A stretch of 45,757 nucleotides of DNA from Willaertia magna. Lineage: Eukaryota > Heterolobosea > Eutetramitea > Acrasida > Naegleriidae. Both the position numbers and the translations under genes were made by a program. This document shows, piece by piece, positions 1-10,082 of this stretch; within the stretch, counting starts at the first letter, position 1, and each line of letters opens with the position of its first letter. The notes under the pieces are model-generated. The model was not told the DNA's origin, did no database searches, and saw nothing but the letters and a program-made list of their open reading frames with translations. Location of the stretch: positions 1 through 45,757 of the forward strand of contig CADWAF010004354.1 of the NCBI GenBank assembly GCA_902984215.1, in the 5' to 3' direction.

Positions 1-3
1 TTT

Positions 4-312
4 TTACCAGAAACGACCATAAGCGCCACCAACAAATGGATAACCATAACCACCATATCCTGAAAAGCCAAATCCTGGAAAACCATAACCTCCAAATGCT
101 GTTTGTGGAATAATTGGATTAGAATATGAATTATATCCATAATTATTATAATAAGGATTTTAATATGAACCATAATTTGTGTAAGGTGTATAACTTGTTG
201 CTGAAATTTGATTATTGTAAGCTTGTGTATTTTGGTTGTAATTATTATAATTGGCTGCTGAAGTTCCATAATTTACACCTTGATAATTTGTTGATTGAAC
301 ATTGGATCCACT
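4..312 (-). pseudogene. Disabled C-terminal part of a Gly/Tyr/Gln-rich protein (copy 1)
   Basis: Read on the minus strand, 312 to 4 encodes a prion-like, Tyr/Asn/Gln-rich stretch followed by a Gly/Tyr/Phe tail ending GGAYGRFW and a TAA at 4-6. An in-frame TAA lies at 160-162 (after ...TNYGSY). The related copy at about 14.65-14.86 kb has a Tyr-Gln pair there, so a 3-base loss probably created the stop. Upstream of 312 the frame is closed, but an AG at 311-312 could be a splice acceptor, so an upstream exon is possible. No function is assigned; low-complexity tails of this type occur in RNA-binding and secreted structural proteins. A sequencing error at the stop is the main alternative to a pseudogene. 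Confidence 0.55.
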
Positions 313-642
313 TTATTTTTATATTAGTGCGCTTAGTTTTTTAAAACAACATATTTTTGTAAAATTTTTATTAAAATCACTGTGGAGTAATTTTCCATTT
401 AATTACCCTTGTTTATTTTTTGACAACAATTGTATGCATGGTTGCCTTTTTAGTTACAAATCTTTTACACAAGTACTTTCAAGTTCACCAATTTAATTTT
501 TACTATTGATAGGTAAAACAAATTTTATTGTAAATATTGGCAAAAAAATAACTCGAAGGTACAAGAATAGCTGGAAACGTTGTTCAATTACTTTAACTGT
601 TCAACGATAAAGTTGTTATCCTCATAATGAAAGAATCCAACC
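313..642. other. Intergenic, no supported gene
   Basis: This AT-rich stretch separates the Gly/Tyr-rich remnant from the Gln/Asn-rich gene at 643-1203. Short open frames on the plus strand have no recognisable domain and Phe/Leu-rich composition typical of antisense or noncoding AT-rich DNA. It may include an upstream exon of the remnant. Confidence 0.4.
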
Positions 643-1203
643 TTAACACCAAAAAATCATTTCTTCTTCCTTTTTCCCGCCATTTTCTAAAATTATTGTT
701 TGATTTTTGTTATTGGCACCATAATTCTCACCGTTCAACATTGTAATTCCAACTGTATTTTGTAACATTGTATGTTGTATTGATTTTAATAAATTTTGGG
801 TTTTGTCATCAACGTGTTCTTGTTGATTTTGTAAATTATTATTTTGTAAATATTTTTCTTCTTCATTCTTTACAATATCAATTCCAAAATGATTTAAAGA
901 ATAATCTTTTAACATTGTCGTTAAATAATTTTCTTTGTTAACAATTGACAAGTTATCAAATGAATTTTGTGACAATTTTTGTAAACTATCATCTATTTGT
1001 GTATTTTGTAAAGTATTTTGTAAATTATTTTGTGACATTTTTTGTAAAGATTTTTCTAAAAATAAATAGTGATCTAAAATATTTTTTTTAATTGGTAAAC
1101 TAGAATTAAATTTTAAATAAGAATTATTTGTTTGGTTGTCAATTCTAAAAATTGTAATTTTACATTTTTTTTCATCCAATTTTGTAAACTGTATTAAAAT
1201 CAT
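643..1203 (-). CDS. Hypothetical Gln/Asn-rich protein, 186 aa
   Basis: I do not recognise this protein. The first 60 residues look ordered (ILIQFTKLDEKKCKITIFRI, beta-strand-like). The middle carries repeated Leu-Gln-Asn units (NNLQNTLQNTQ, YLQNNNLQNQ), and the C-terminus is short and charged, ending EEEMIFWC. The frame is open upstream of the chosen ATG back to a TAG near 1300, without another Met, so an unseen 5' exon cannot be excluded. The large ATG11-like gene on the same strand ends only about 140 bases upstream. The Leu-Gln-Asn units are encoded by the TTACAA word that recurs across the window. It could be a remnant of a larger gene. Confidence 0.45.
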   Translation of the reverse strand: MILIQFTKLDEKKCKITIFRIDNQTNNSYLKFNSSLPIKKNILDHYLFLEKSLQKMSQNNLQNTLQNTQIDDSLQKLSQNSFDNLSIVNKENYLTTMLKDYSLNHFGIDIVKNEEEKYLQNNNLQNQQEHVDDKTQNLLKSIQHTMLQNTVGITMLNGENYGANNKNQTIILENGGKKEEEMIFWC

Positions 1204-1344
1204 AAAATAATTCTTTTTTTGTAAAGATTGTTGTATATTATTATAAGATTTAATTAATAAAGAGGTAGATGTTAATTCATTTCCAATAATGAACTATTTT
1301 ATTTACACAATTATTAATACACAAAATAAAATACACAAAATAAA

Positions 1345-4300
1345 TTATTTCCTATTCATTGTAATTAATTTATAAATTCTTTCCAACATTTCATTAAAAT
1401 CCTTTTTAAATAATTCATTTGAATCTTCTAATTTTACTAAAAAGGATAAAACTTTACTTCCTTTTTCTTCCCAATATTTTCTTTCATCCATTTCTTCTAA
1501 TTGGAAACATAAAGTTGAGAATTCTTGTAATAAAAATTCTAAATTTGTTTTAAAAATATAATTTTGTAAAGTTAGATCATCAACTTTATTTTTATTTTCT
1601 ATTTGGATTTGTTCAATTTGTTCTTGTAAATTATTTTGTAAAGTTTTTGTGATATTTAATTGGTTTAAATTTTCTTTAATTTTTTGTTGTAAAGATTTAT
1701 TTTCTTGTGACATTTGTTCATTTATTAAAATTTGTTCATTGTAAAGTTTTTTATATTCTTCAAAATGAACTTTTTCATTTTTAGAATTTTTTAAAATTAA
1801 AATTTCTTTTTGTAAAGTTAAATTTTCTTGTTTTAAAATTTCTTCTTTTTGTAAAAAATTATTTTTTAAATTTTCTAAATTTTTACAATTTTCTATTTTT
1901 AAATCTTCAATTAAATTTTTTAATTTTGTAATTTCATTTTCTTTTTCTAAATTTAAATGTTGTAAACTTGTCACTTGTTTTTCTAAATTTGTAATTTTTT
2001 GTGACGTTTCTTTTAATTCTGTTGAATTTGAAATTTCTAAATTTTTATAATTTTCTAAAAATAAATTTCTTTCCATTTTTATTCTTTCCATTTCTAAATT
2101 TAGATTTTTAATTTTATTTGTAAAATTTTCATTTTCTTTTAAATTTTTTTGTAATGAATTTTGTAAAGAATTTTTAATTTCTAAAATTTCCTTTTTTAAT
2201 TCTTCATTTTCTAAAAATAAATTATTGTAATCTACTTTTTGATCTTTTATTTTATTTTGTAAAGTTTCATTTTCTGTTTTTATATTTTCAAAATTATTAT
2301 TTAAATTTTGTAAACTATTTTGTAAATTATTTTTATCTTCTTTTAATTCATTTATTTGATTTTCTAAATTTTTTTGTAAATTTAAATTTTCTTGTGACAT
2401 TTTTTCATTTTCCATTTTTTGTAATAAATTTTCATTTTGTAAACTTTTTAATTCCTTTTGTAATTCTTTTAATTGTGATTGTAAACTTTCATTCTCTAAT
2501 TGTTGTGACTTTTTCTCATTTTGTAAACTTTTCACTTCATCTTCCATTTTCTTTAATTCTTCTTCTTTTAAACTTGTCATTGTATCAATTGTAATCTTTT
2601 CACTTTTTACAATTTTATTATTTTCGGAACTGTCACAACTATTTTTAGAATTTATCACTTCTGAATTATTTTCTAAATTATTATTTTCTAAATTATTTTC
2701 GGAATTATTATTACCATTTATAGGAATATTACTTTTAATAATTGGATCCGTTACTAAAATAGATTCCGTTGAAGAATTTACAAAAATACTACTTGTCGGA
2801 AAATGAACCTCCTCTTCCGAAGAACTTCCGGAAATATTATTCCTTCCTTTCCTTAAATTTTCCTCTTCCCCGATTTGGAAATCATCATATAAATGATTTG
2901 TGTCATAATATTTTTGTAAACCATTAGTTTCTAAAATATCTTTTAATTCCTTTTTTAGATCTGTCATTTCCTCTTCGGAAAGGAATATATTTGGTAAAAT
3001 ATGTTTACAATAAATGGAATGATTACAATCTTGTAAATTATTATTTTGTAAAGTATTTTGTAAAGTATTATTTTGTAAACTTGAAGTAGGACTGTTATTA
3101 TTACTATTTGTAGAAATACTTGAAATTAAACTATTATTTCCCAAATTTAGTAAAAAATTAGATTGTTTTTTTGTAATAATTAATTCATCCATTCCTGGAA
3201 ATATTTGCTTTAAATAGTAAAAACAATAATTATTTTCTATTTTTGAAATTGTTTCTTTAAATTGTAATCTTTTTTTATTTTCCTTTTCAATAATTTCATC
3301 TAAAAAATTTAATTTTTTTAAAAATTTTTTGTAAAATAAATTTCTGCGATTTGTTTCTAATAAGGAAAGTTTGTAAACTGTTGGTAAATTTTGTAAAACT
3401 TTAATGTGTGACATTTTCTCTTTTACAAAATCATCCCAAATATAGGATAATTTTAATAATTTAGATTTTTGTTTTGTAAAGTTTTTGTAATTAGTTGAAA
3501 TAAATATTTTTAATAAATTATTTATAAAATTATTTTTTTTAAATTTAATTTCAATTAATTTATCAAAAATTTCAAAAATAGAAATTAAAATATTTTTTAA
3601 TTTTGTAAAATTATTTTCCGTAATTTTTGTAAACATTTCTTTATAAATATTTAACATTTCATTTTGTAAATTATTTAAATTTGACATATCTTCATTTTTA
3701 ATAATTAATTCTTTATTTTGTAAAGTTTCTTCTTCACTTGTCAAAGTGTCAAATGTCACTTCTCTAAAATCAATTTCAAATAATTTTTTTTCAAAAATAT
3801 TTAATTTTAATTTAATTTCATTTAAAATTTCTAAAATTTCATTTTGTTGTTTTTTAATTTTATCAAAAAGTGTTTTACTTGATTTAGTCATTAAATTATT
3901 GTGTAATTTAGTTGATTGTAAATTTTGTAAAGAAAATTCATCCACACAAGTTTTACAACGTGTAATTCCTTCCAACATTTTGTCACGTTTTAAAATAAAA
4001 TTATCAAAATAAAATTTTAAATTTTTTTTTATAATTTCAATCGCTAAATTTTGATTTTGTAATCTTTTGTAAATTTCTTTTGAATAAATAATTTCTTTTT
4101 TTGTAAATTCAATTATTTTTGTAATTTCTTCCATTGTATTAAATTGTTTAATAAATAAAAATAAATTTATATTTTCTTTTAATAAATTACATTTTTGTAA
4201 AAAATTATCATTTACAATTGTTGTAAAAGAATAAATAAAAAATATTTTTGATTTATTTAATAAATAATAAATAGGTGTGTCTTTTGTATAATTTAATCCA

Positions 4301-5241
4301 TTTTCATCTAAAATTTGTATTTTTTCAACATTTATTTTTGTAATAATTAATTTTTCTAAATCAAATAAATTAATTTCTTTTAAAGTATTTTGTTGTAAAC
4401 TATTTTGTAAAGTATTATTCCTATTTTTAATTAATTCTTGAATTAAAACATTTTCTCTTTCCATAAAAAACTGTCCCGTATTACAAATTATAAAATAAAT
4501 TTCCTTATTTTCCTCTTCTTCCATTTTTATAAAATTATTTAATTCATTATTCTCTTCGTTATTATTTTTAAAATTATTATTTTCAACATTTTGAAACGAT
4601 CGTTGTAATTGATCAACATTTTGTTCATCTTGTTCTAATAATTGATCATTATCATCATTCTTATTTTCAATTTTACTTTCAATGTTATTTTCATTATTAT
4701 TTTCATTATTATTATCGTTATTATTAAAATCAATTGAATTATTATTTGAAGTTGTTGAAGAAGTGGAAAGTGTTGGAGAAGAAATATTATTATTATTATT
4801 TGAAGAAGAAGAAGTAGAATGAAAAAGAGAATTTTCTTCATCTTCTTCTTCATCTTCTTCTTGATTAATGATATCGCTATTAATTTGATGAATACTTGTC
4901 AATAACATTTTATTATTATTTATATGATGATTGTTGTTAATCATGTTATTATTTTTATTATAAATTGTCGCGATATCTTCATTATTATGAATTAAAGTTG
5001 TTGTTGTTATAACTTTAGAATGTTTACTATTATTATTGTTATCATTATTCTTATTTTCGTTGCCACCGTTATCGTTAAGGCTATTAATAGATTGACTTAG
5101 TAAAGAAGTAGTTGTAGCTACATGGTTTGTATGATTAGTATTATTATTTTTGTTATTATTATAGTTATTATTATTATTGTTGTTGTTGTTGGTATTATTA
5201 ATAATTAAATTGTTTTGATCGTAATTGTTTTCTGAGATCAT
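1345..5241 (-). CDS. ATG11/FIP200 (RB1CC1)-like autophagy scaffold, 1298 aa
   Basis: Order seen: an Asn/Ser/Asp-rich disordered N-terminus (1-235); a probable ubiquitin-like segment (about 246-345) starting EIYFIICNTGQFF and ending in ...KIFFIYSF, comparable to the N-terminus of FIP200; a helical region; an ATG17-like block (about 600-685) with VLQNLPTVYKLSLLETNRR and closing FPGMDE; a disordered spacer; a long coiled coil (about 890-1227); and a short C-terminal helical domain. In the family, ATG11/FIP200 scaffolds the Atg1/ULK1 kinase complex at the forming autophagosome and recruits cargo receptors. The order UBL, ATG17-like, coiled coil, C-terminal domain supports the call, but identity is low. 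Leu-Gln-Asn units saturate the coiled coil. The alternative is a generic coiled-coil protein. No intron is needed. Confidence 0.6.
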   Translation of the reverse strand: MISENNYDQNNLIINNTNNNNNNNNNYNNNKNNNTNHTNHVATTTSLLSQSINSLNDNGGNENKNNDNNNNSKHSKVITTTTLIHNNEDIATIYNKNNNMINNNHHINNNKMLLTSIHQINSDIINQEEDEEEDEENSLFHSTSSSSNNNNNISSPTLSTSSTTSNNNSIDFNNNDNNNENNNENNIESKIENKNDDNDQLLEQDEQNVDQLQRSFQNVENNNFKNNNEENNELNNFIKMEEEENKEIYFIICNTGQFFMERENVLIQELIKNRNNTLQNSLQQNTLKEINLFDLEKLIITKINVEKIQILDENGLNYTKDTPIYYLLNKSKIFFIYSFTTIVNDNFLQKCNLLKENINLFLFIKQFNTMEEITKIIEFTKKEIIYSKEIYKRLQNQNLAIEIIKKNLKFYFDNFILKRDKMLEGITRCKTCVDEFSLQNLQSTKLHNNLMTKSSKTLFDKIKKQQNEILEILNEIKLKLNIFEKKLFEIDFREVTFDTLTSEEETLQNKELIIKNEDMSNLNNLQNEMLNIYKEMFTKITENNFTKLKNILISIFEIFDKLIEIKFKKNNFINNLLKIFISTNYKNFTKQKSKLLKLSYIWDDFVKEKMSHIKVLQNLPTVYKLSLLETNRRNLFYKKFLKKLNFLDEIIEKENKKRLQFKETISKIENNYCFYYLKQIFPGMDELIITKKQSNFLLNLGNNSLISSISTNSNNNSPTSSLQNNTLQNTLQNNNLQDCNHSIYCKHILPNIFLSEEEMTDLKKELKDILETNGLQKYYDTNHLYDDFQIGEEENLRKGRNNISGSSSEEEVHFPTSSIFVNSSTESILVTDPIIKSNIPINGNNNSENNLENNNLENNSEVINSKNSCDSSENNKIVKSEKITIDTMTSLKEEELKKMEDEVKSLQNEKKSQQLENESLQSQLKELQKELKSLQNENLLQKMENEKMSQENLNLQKNLENQINELKEDKNNLQNSLQNLNNNFENIKTENETLQNKIKDQKVDYNNLFLENEELKKEILEIKNSLQNSLQKNLKENENFTNKIKNLNLEMERIKMERNLFLENYKNLEISNSTELKETSQKITNLEKQVTSLQHLNLEKENEITKLKNLIEDLKIENCKNLENLKNNFLQKEEILKQENLTLQKEILILKNSKNEKVHFEEYKKLYNEQILINEQMSQENKSLQQKIKENLNQLNITKTLQNNLQEQIEQIQIENKNKVDDLTLQNYIFKTNLEFLLQEFSTLCFQLEEMDERKYWEEKGSKVLSFLVKLEDSNELFKKDFNEMLERIYKLITMNRK

Positions 5242-5774
5242 TTTCTTCGGATATTTTTTTTTTAAAATTTTAAAAATTTGTTGTTTTGGAATATTATGGA
5301 ATTGGAATAGTATTGGAAATTGTTTTTTTTGTAAGTTTAATTCGAAAAGGAGATACTCCTAGTGCCACTAGTATTCAAGGTAGGTAAATAAATAATACGA
5401 CGTTAATGATATTGGCAAAGTTAATGAATTATATTATTGTTATTGAGAACAACAACACTTTAGTGGTTTTATTTTTTTTCAAAGGGTGGATAAGCGTTTG
5501 GTTTTTTCGTTTTGGATTTTTTAATTTTCGAATAGATTTTGTTTTTTTTAAGGTTTTTTTGTTTTATTCGAATGTAATGCCGATTTTGTAAAGAGTTCTT
5601 TCGAAAGGCAAAGTTGACTCAATTAGAACTTTCTTTATTCAAAAATTTTAAACAGTTTAAAACAATGAAACGAGAATAGATATTTAGGAGATGAGATTAT
5701 TAAAAATGTATATTGTATAATCTTTTTAATTTTAAATGATCAACTATGAGAGCTTGTCAATCTTTACAAAAAAA
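5242..5774. promoter_or_regulatory. Divergent intergenic region between the ATG11-like and glycosyltransferase-like genes
   Basis: About 530 bases separate two divergently transcribed genes, so both promoters must lie here. The sequence is AT-rich with long T and A runs. No RNA gene or clear conserved motif is visible. Confidence 0.4.
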
Positions 5775-7070
5775 ATGTCATCACCAAAAACCGTGATAAC
5801 CACTAGTAAAATACAATCCTTTTACAATGTAATTCTTTTTCTTTTATTACTTTTAACAAGTGAATATCTTTTCCAATATTTACAAATGACTCTCTCTAAA
5901 GAATTATTAAATAATAATAATAATTTTAAAACAAATAATAATGTTAAAATAAATAATAATAAAATAAATAAATTAACAATAGCAATTCTTACAGCACCAA
6001 GATATAAATCTAAAAATCAAGAATTGGTTGAAACTTTTTTTTCTTTAATTAATGAAATAAAAGATAAATTTATTTTACAAAAAGAGCAGTTTAAAATAAA
6101 TATTTATTTATTAAATCATCATGGTGAAAAACATGTTAATTTATTTGAATTATTTTATGAAATTTATAAAAAAAGAAATTGGAATTTAACAAAAACTTTA
6201 CAAAATGAAGGAATGTTTATAAATAATAATTTAGAGAATGATAATGAAGATTATAGTTTTGAAGAAGATGAAGATGTAATGATGGATAGAGATTTATTTA
6301 TAACAAAATTAAGAGAAAGGATAAAATTACCAAGCAATGAATTATTAGATCATGTTCCGATACTTTTTGATAACAAAGAAGAAAATATTAATACTTTAAC
6401 CTTTTCTTATAAAGAAATTTATAATCCATTAGAAAATAGTCCAGTAATTCATCGTCAATTAATACATACTATAACGTTATTGGAAAATTTAATGAATCAA
6501 ACTTCCTTTTCTTCTTCTAATGACAATTTCACTAATAACATTAATAATACAAAAGAAGAACAAGATGAATTTATATTTTTATTAGAAGATGACTTTCCGA
6601 TATGTAAAGATCATTTTCAAAAATTTCTAACTTCCATTCAATTAGGAAAAGGTTTATTTGGAGAAAGTTTTTGTTCTTCCTTTTTCGCTACTGGGGGAAG
6701 TGCTATATTATTTAAGAAAGAGTTAATTCCAATTCTTTTAAAAACCTTAAGGGTAGAACCAACTATAAAGAATAAAAGGTTATTATGGAATGATTTTTAT
6801 CAAGGCTATAGACCAATAGCTCATGATGTATTAATACAGAGATGTTTACTTGGAGAGTTAGAAGAATGTAGAGAGATTATTGAAAAGAAAGAAAGAAATG
6901 GTATGGGTTGTTTACCAATGTTAGTTTCCGACACTTTATATTTTCATCATGTTGGATATGATTCTACAGATCAATTTTTAAAGCATGATAGAGAGAAATG
7001 GTTATGTTCTTATAGAAATCCATTAACTTCTCATTACCTATTACCAACCATTCTCCGATTATCACCTTAA
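5775..7070 (+). CDS. Type II membrane glycosyltransferase-like protein, 431 aa
   Basis: A short cytoplasmic N-terminus is followed by a hydrophobic helix (about residues 15-38, NVILFLLLLL) and an Asn-rich stem, then a lumenal domain starting LTIAILTAPRY. The motif FIFLLEDDFPICKDHF looks like the acidic metal- and nucleotide-sugar-binding motif of Golgi glycosyltransferases. Further conserved-looking elements are SFFATGGSAILF and LYFHHVGYDST. The topology and the EDD motif resemble GnT-IV-like (GT54) enzymes, but I cannot assign a family or acceptor. The start is set at the second Met (5775), which has an A-run before it; an upstream ATG at 5736 would add 13 residues. Two Asn-rich insertions enlarge the domain. 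Confidence 0.5.
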   Translation: MSSPKTVITTSKIQSFYNVILFLLLLLTSEYLFQYLQMTLSKELLNNNNNFKTNNNVKINNNKINKLTIAILTAPRYKSKNQELVETFFSLINEIKDKFILQKEQFKINIYLLNHHGEKHVNLFELFYEIYKKRNWNLTKTLQNEGMFINNNLENDNEDYSFEEDEDVMMDRDLFITKLRERIKLPSNELLDHVPILFDNKEENINTLTFSYKEIYNPLENSPVIHRQLIHTITLLENLMNQTSFSSSNDNFTNNINNTKEEQDEFIFLLEDDFPICKDHFQKFLTSIQLGKGLFGESFCSSFFATGGSAILFKKELIPILLKTLRVEPTIKNKRLLWNDFYQGYRPIAHDVLIQRCLLGELEECREIIEKKERNGMGCLPMLVSDTLYFHHVGYDSTDQFLKHDREKWLCSYRNPLTSHYLLPTILRLSP

Positions 7071-7355
7071 CTATAAGATAACTACTTGTTTACATCTGAT
7101 ATCACTTTCCGAACATAATTTAATCTGTTTTTTAGACTTTTGTAGTAGATCCGTGTCCTATTACCTGATCCTAGCTAACAATTTCTGCTCATTCACATTG
7201 TGAAACTGAAAGATTCCCACAAAGAGAATTTTAAATTTTTAATTTTTTTTTTTGAAAAAAAATATTTGAACACCTCCCAAATAAAAGAGATATTTTATAT
7301 TCTTTTTCTCTCTCTTTATTCATTCCTCAAAAAATCCAAAAGAAAGAATAGTAGT

Positions 7356-10070
7356 ATGAGTCAAGTAGTAAATTGGAAACCTGATGAACAAGGATTAGTA
7401 CAAGTATTAGACTTGTTAATTAAAAGTAGAAAAGGAAGTAGTGAAGTACAAAAAGAATGTTTAACAAAATTAACAGAATTTAATAATACTGTACCAGATT
7501 TTAATAACTATCTAGCCTATATATTTACAAAATGTAAAGAAATTGAAGTACCTGAAAGACAAGCAGCAGGATTAATTTTAAAAGCAAATTTAAAACAAAA
7601 ATTAGTTTTTTTAGAAGAACCAGCTAAAGAACATATTAAACAATTATTATTAGAAGCCTTAACTGATGAATCGGAAGCAATACGTAATACATCAGGTACA
7701 ATTATAACATTTATTTTATATTCTGATGGAATTGAAAATTGGATGAATTGTATACAATTATTATTAACTTTATTAACAAGTAATAATCAAAATGCAGTTG
7801 AAGGTAGTTTAAATGCTATCGTTAAAGTTTGTGAAGATAATTATGCTCAATTTGTTGATGAACAATTTTCTTCACAATTAAATTTATTATTACCTGCTTT
7901 AATTAGATTTATGGAACATCCTTTAGAACATGTTAGAAGAAATTCTTTATCTGCAATTTTAAAATTCTTTCAATTAGAACCTTTACCAAAAGAATTATTA
8001 AATTTTATGGAAAATTATTTAACTGCACTATTTCAATTAGCTAATGATCCATCTGAAAGAATAAGGAAATATGTTTGTAGAGCTTTTGTTATGTTATTAG
8101 ATACCCCAAATTATTTAACGACTGCAATTAATACAGTAATTGATTATATGATACATTGTACTGCTTCAAAGAATGAAGAATTATCTTTAGAAGCATGTGA
8201 ATTTTGGACTGTTTTTTTGGATTTAGAACCACAAAATCCATGTCAACAATTTTATTCAAATTTACAAAATTATTTACCACAATTAGTACCTGTTTTAATG
8301 GATAATGTTATTTATACTGAAGAAGAGCAAGAACAATTAATTTTAGATTCAGAAGCACCTTATAAAGATACTGACATTAATCCAGCAAATTATTTTGTTA
8401 GACCAAAAGGTGCAATTGATACACATTACGGAAATGAAGGTGATGTACAAGATGACGAAGAAGATGAAGGAGATGAAGATGATAGCGATTGGGAATATGA
8501 TGATTTTGAAGGAGAAGATAAATGGACAGTTAGAAAATGTAGTGCTACAACTATTGATTTACTTTCAAATATTTATGGATCTACAATGTTACAATATTTA
8601 TTACCAATTATTGAATCTAGAATGAAACCTGAATTACCATGGGCAGTTAAAGAAAGTGCAATTTTATCATTAGGTGCAGTATCTAATGGAAGTATGACTG
8701 GAATGTTACAATATTTACCTACTTTAATTCCATATTTGAAAGTATTATTAGATGATGAACAACCATTAGTTAGAGGAATTACTTGTTGGACAATTAGTAG
8801 ATATGCTAAATGGATTACTGAACAACCAGCTGATAAATATTTAGAACCTGTTTTAGCTAAACTTTTAGATAGAATTTTAGATTCTAATAAGAAAGTACAA
8901 GAAGCTGCATGTTCTTCATTAGCAATATTAGAAGAAAAGGCAGAAAAGTTATTAATACCATATTTAAAACCAATTTTAGATACTTTAAGTAAAGCATTCC
9001 AAGTATATCAAAAGAAGAATGTATTTATTTTGTATGATGCTATTAGAACATTATCTGACGCTGTAGAATCACATTTAAATAATGAACAATTTATTAATAC
9101 AATTCTTCCACCTTTAATTGAAAAGTGGAATACAATTAGTGATGATGATAAAGATTTATATCCTTTATTAGAATGTTTAACTGGAGTTGCTGCTGCATTA
9201 GGTATTGGATTTAAACCATTTGCATTACCTGTATATACAAGATGTTTAAAGTTAATTGAACAAACATTACAAAAAGAACAACAAAGAAGACCACAAGATG
9301 AAGAAGTTGAAAAAGAATTTATTATTTGTTCTTTAGATTTAATAAGTGGTATGACTGAAGGATTAGGCGCAGCCATGAATGAAATTGTTATGAATAGTAA
9401 TTTATTAAATTTATTATATTTATGTATGAAAGATACAAGTTATGATGTCAGACAAAGTTCATTTGGTGTTGTTGGTGATTTAGCTTCATCATGTATTGGT
9501 TTATTAAGAACTGCTCTAAATGAATATATTCCAATTTTAATTCAAAACTTAAGTTCAAGGAGTCAATCTGTTTGTAATAATGCAAGTTGGGCTTTAGGTG
9601 AAATTGCTGTACAAGTTGGTGGTGATATGTCACCATATGCAAATGATATTCTTAAAAAGATTATTCCAATTTTAAATAATACTAATTCTCATCAAAGTTT
9701 AATGGAAAATGCTGCTGTTACTTTTGGTAGAATTGGTTTAGTTTGTCCTGATATAACTGCACCATATTTATCTAATGTTTGTGAGAATTGGTGTATGGCT
9801 TTAACTAAAATTTCAAATGATACTGAAAGAGAGCATGCTTTTGGAGGTTTATGTGCTTTAATTAGAAAGAATCCACAAGCTGTACTTTCTGGTTTTGGTT
9901 ATGTTGTTGATGCAATATGTTCTTATGATAATCCTCCAATGGAATTAAAGAAAGAATTTGAAACACTTCTTAAAGGTTTTAAAGATGGAATGGGTCAACA
10001 ATGGTCTGCTTATATTACACATTTCCCTCCAGAGTTGGTTATAAAATTAAGAGAAAATTACAATATTTAA
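7356..10070 (+). CDS. TNPO1: Transportin (karyopherin beta-2), nuclear import receptor, 904 aa
   Basis: The protein starts MSQVVNWKPDEQGL, matching the family's N-terminal WKPDEQGL. HEAT-repeat helices follow throughout (RNTSGTII, HVRRNSLSAIL, NNASWALGEIA). The acidic H8 loop, about residues 362-390 (EEDEGDEDDSDWEYDDF), is the insert that couples RanGTP binding to release of PY-NLS cargo in karyopherin beta-2. The length is close to that of animal transportins (about 890). It imports hnRNP-type proteins with PY-NLS signals through the nuclear pore. The frame is open upstream to 7200, but the conserved N-terminus and ATG context fix the start at 7356. The gene is less AT-skewed than its neighbours and lacks Leu-Gln-Asn insertions. 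Confidence 0.95.
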   Translation: MSQVVNWKPDEQGLVQVLDLLIKSRKGSSEVQKECLTKLTEFNNTVPDFNNYLAYIFTKCKEIEVPERQAAGLILKANLKQKLVFLEEPAKEHIKQLLLEALTDESEAIRNTSGTIITFILYSDGIENWMNCIQLLLTLLTSNNQNAVEGSLNAIVKVCEDNYAQFVDEQFSSQLNLLLPALIRFMEHPLEHVRRNSLSAILKFFQLEPLPKELLNFMENYLTALFQLANDPSERIRKYVCRAFVMLLDTPNYLTTAINTVIDYMIHCTASKNEELSLEACEFWTVFLDLEPQNPCQQFYSNLQNYLPQLVPVLMDNVIYTEEEQEQLILDSEAPYKDTDINPANYFVRPKGAIDTHYGNEGDVQDDEEDEGDEDDSDWEYDDFEGEDKWTVRKCSATTIDLLSNIYGSTMLQYLLPIIESRMKPELPWAVKESAILSLGAVSNGSMTGMLQYLPTLIPYLKVLLDDEQPLVRGITCWTISRYAKWITEQPADKYLEPVLAKLLDRILDSNKKVQEAACSSLAILEEKAEKLLIPYLKPILDTLSKAFQVYQKKNVFILYDAIRTLSDAVESHLNNEQFINTILPPLIEKWNTISDDDKDLYPLLECLTGVAAALGIGFKPFALPVYTRCLKLIEQTLQKEQQRRPQDEEVEKEFIICSLDLISGMTEGLGAAMNEIVMNSNLLNLLYLCMKDTSYDVRQSSFGVVGDLASSCIGLLRTALNEYIPILIQNLSSRSQSVCNNASWALGEIAVQVGGDMSPYANDILKKIIPILNNTNSHQSLMENAAVTFGRIGLVCPDITAPYLSNVCENWCMALTKISNDTEREHAFGGLCALIRKNPQAVLSGFGYVVDAICSYDNPPMELKKEFETLLKGFKDGMGQQWSAYITHFPPELVIKLRENYNI

Positions 10071-10082
10071 AAGAATAAATAT

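Noticed and set aside
160..162. Alternative genetic code to explain the in-frame TAA
   Set aside because: TAA ends nearly all intact genes here, and TGA ends the 41-aa gene, so the standard code holds.
7200..7355. N-terminal extension of transportin
   Set aside because: The frame would start at GTG, is Lys/Phe-rich, and the conserved family start is at 7356.
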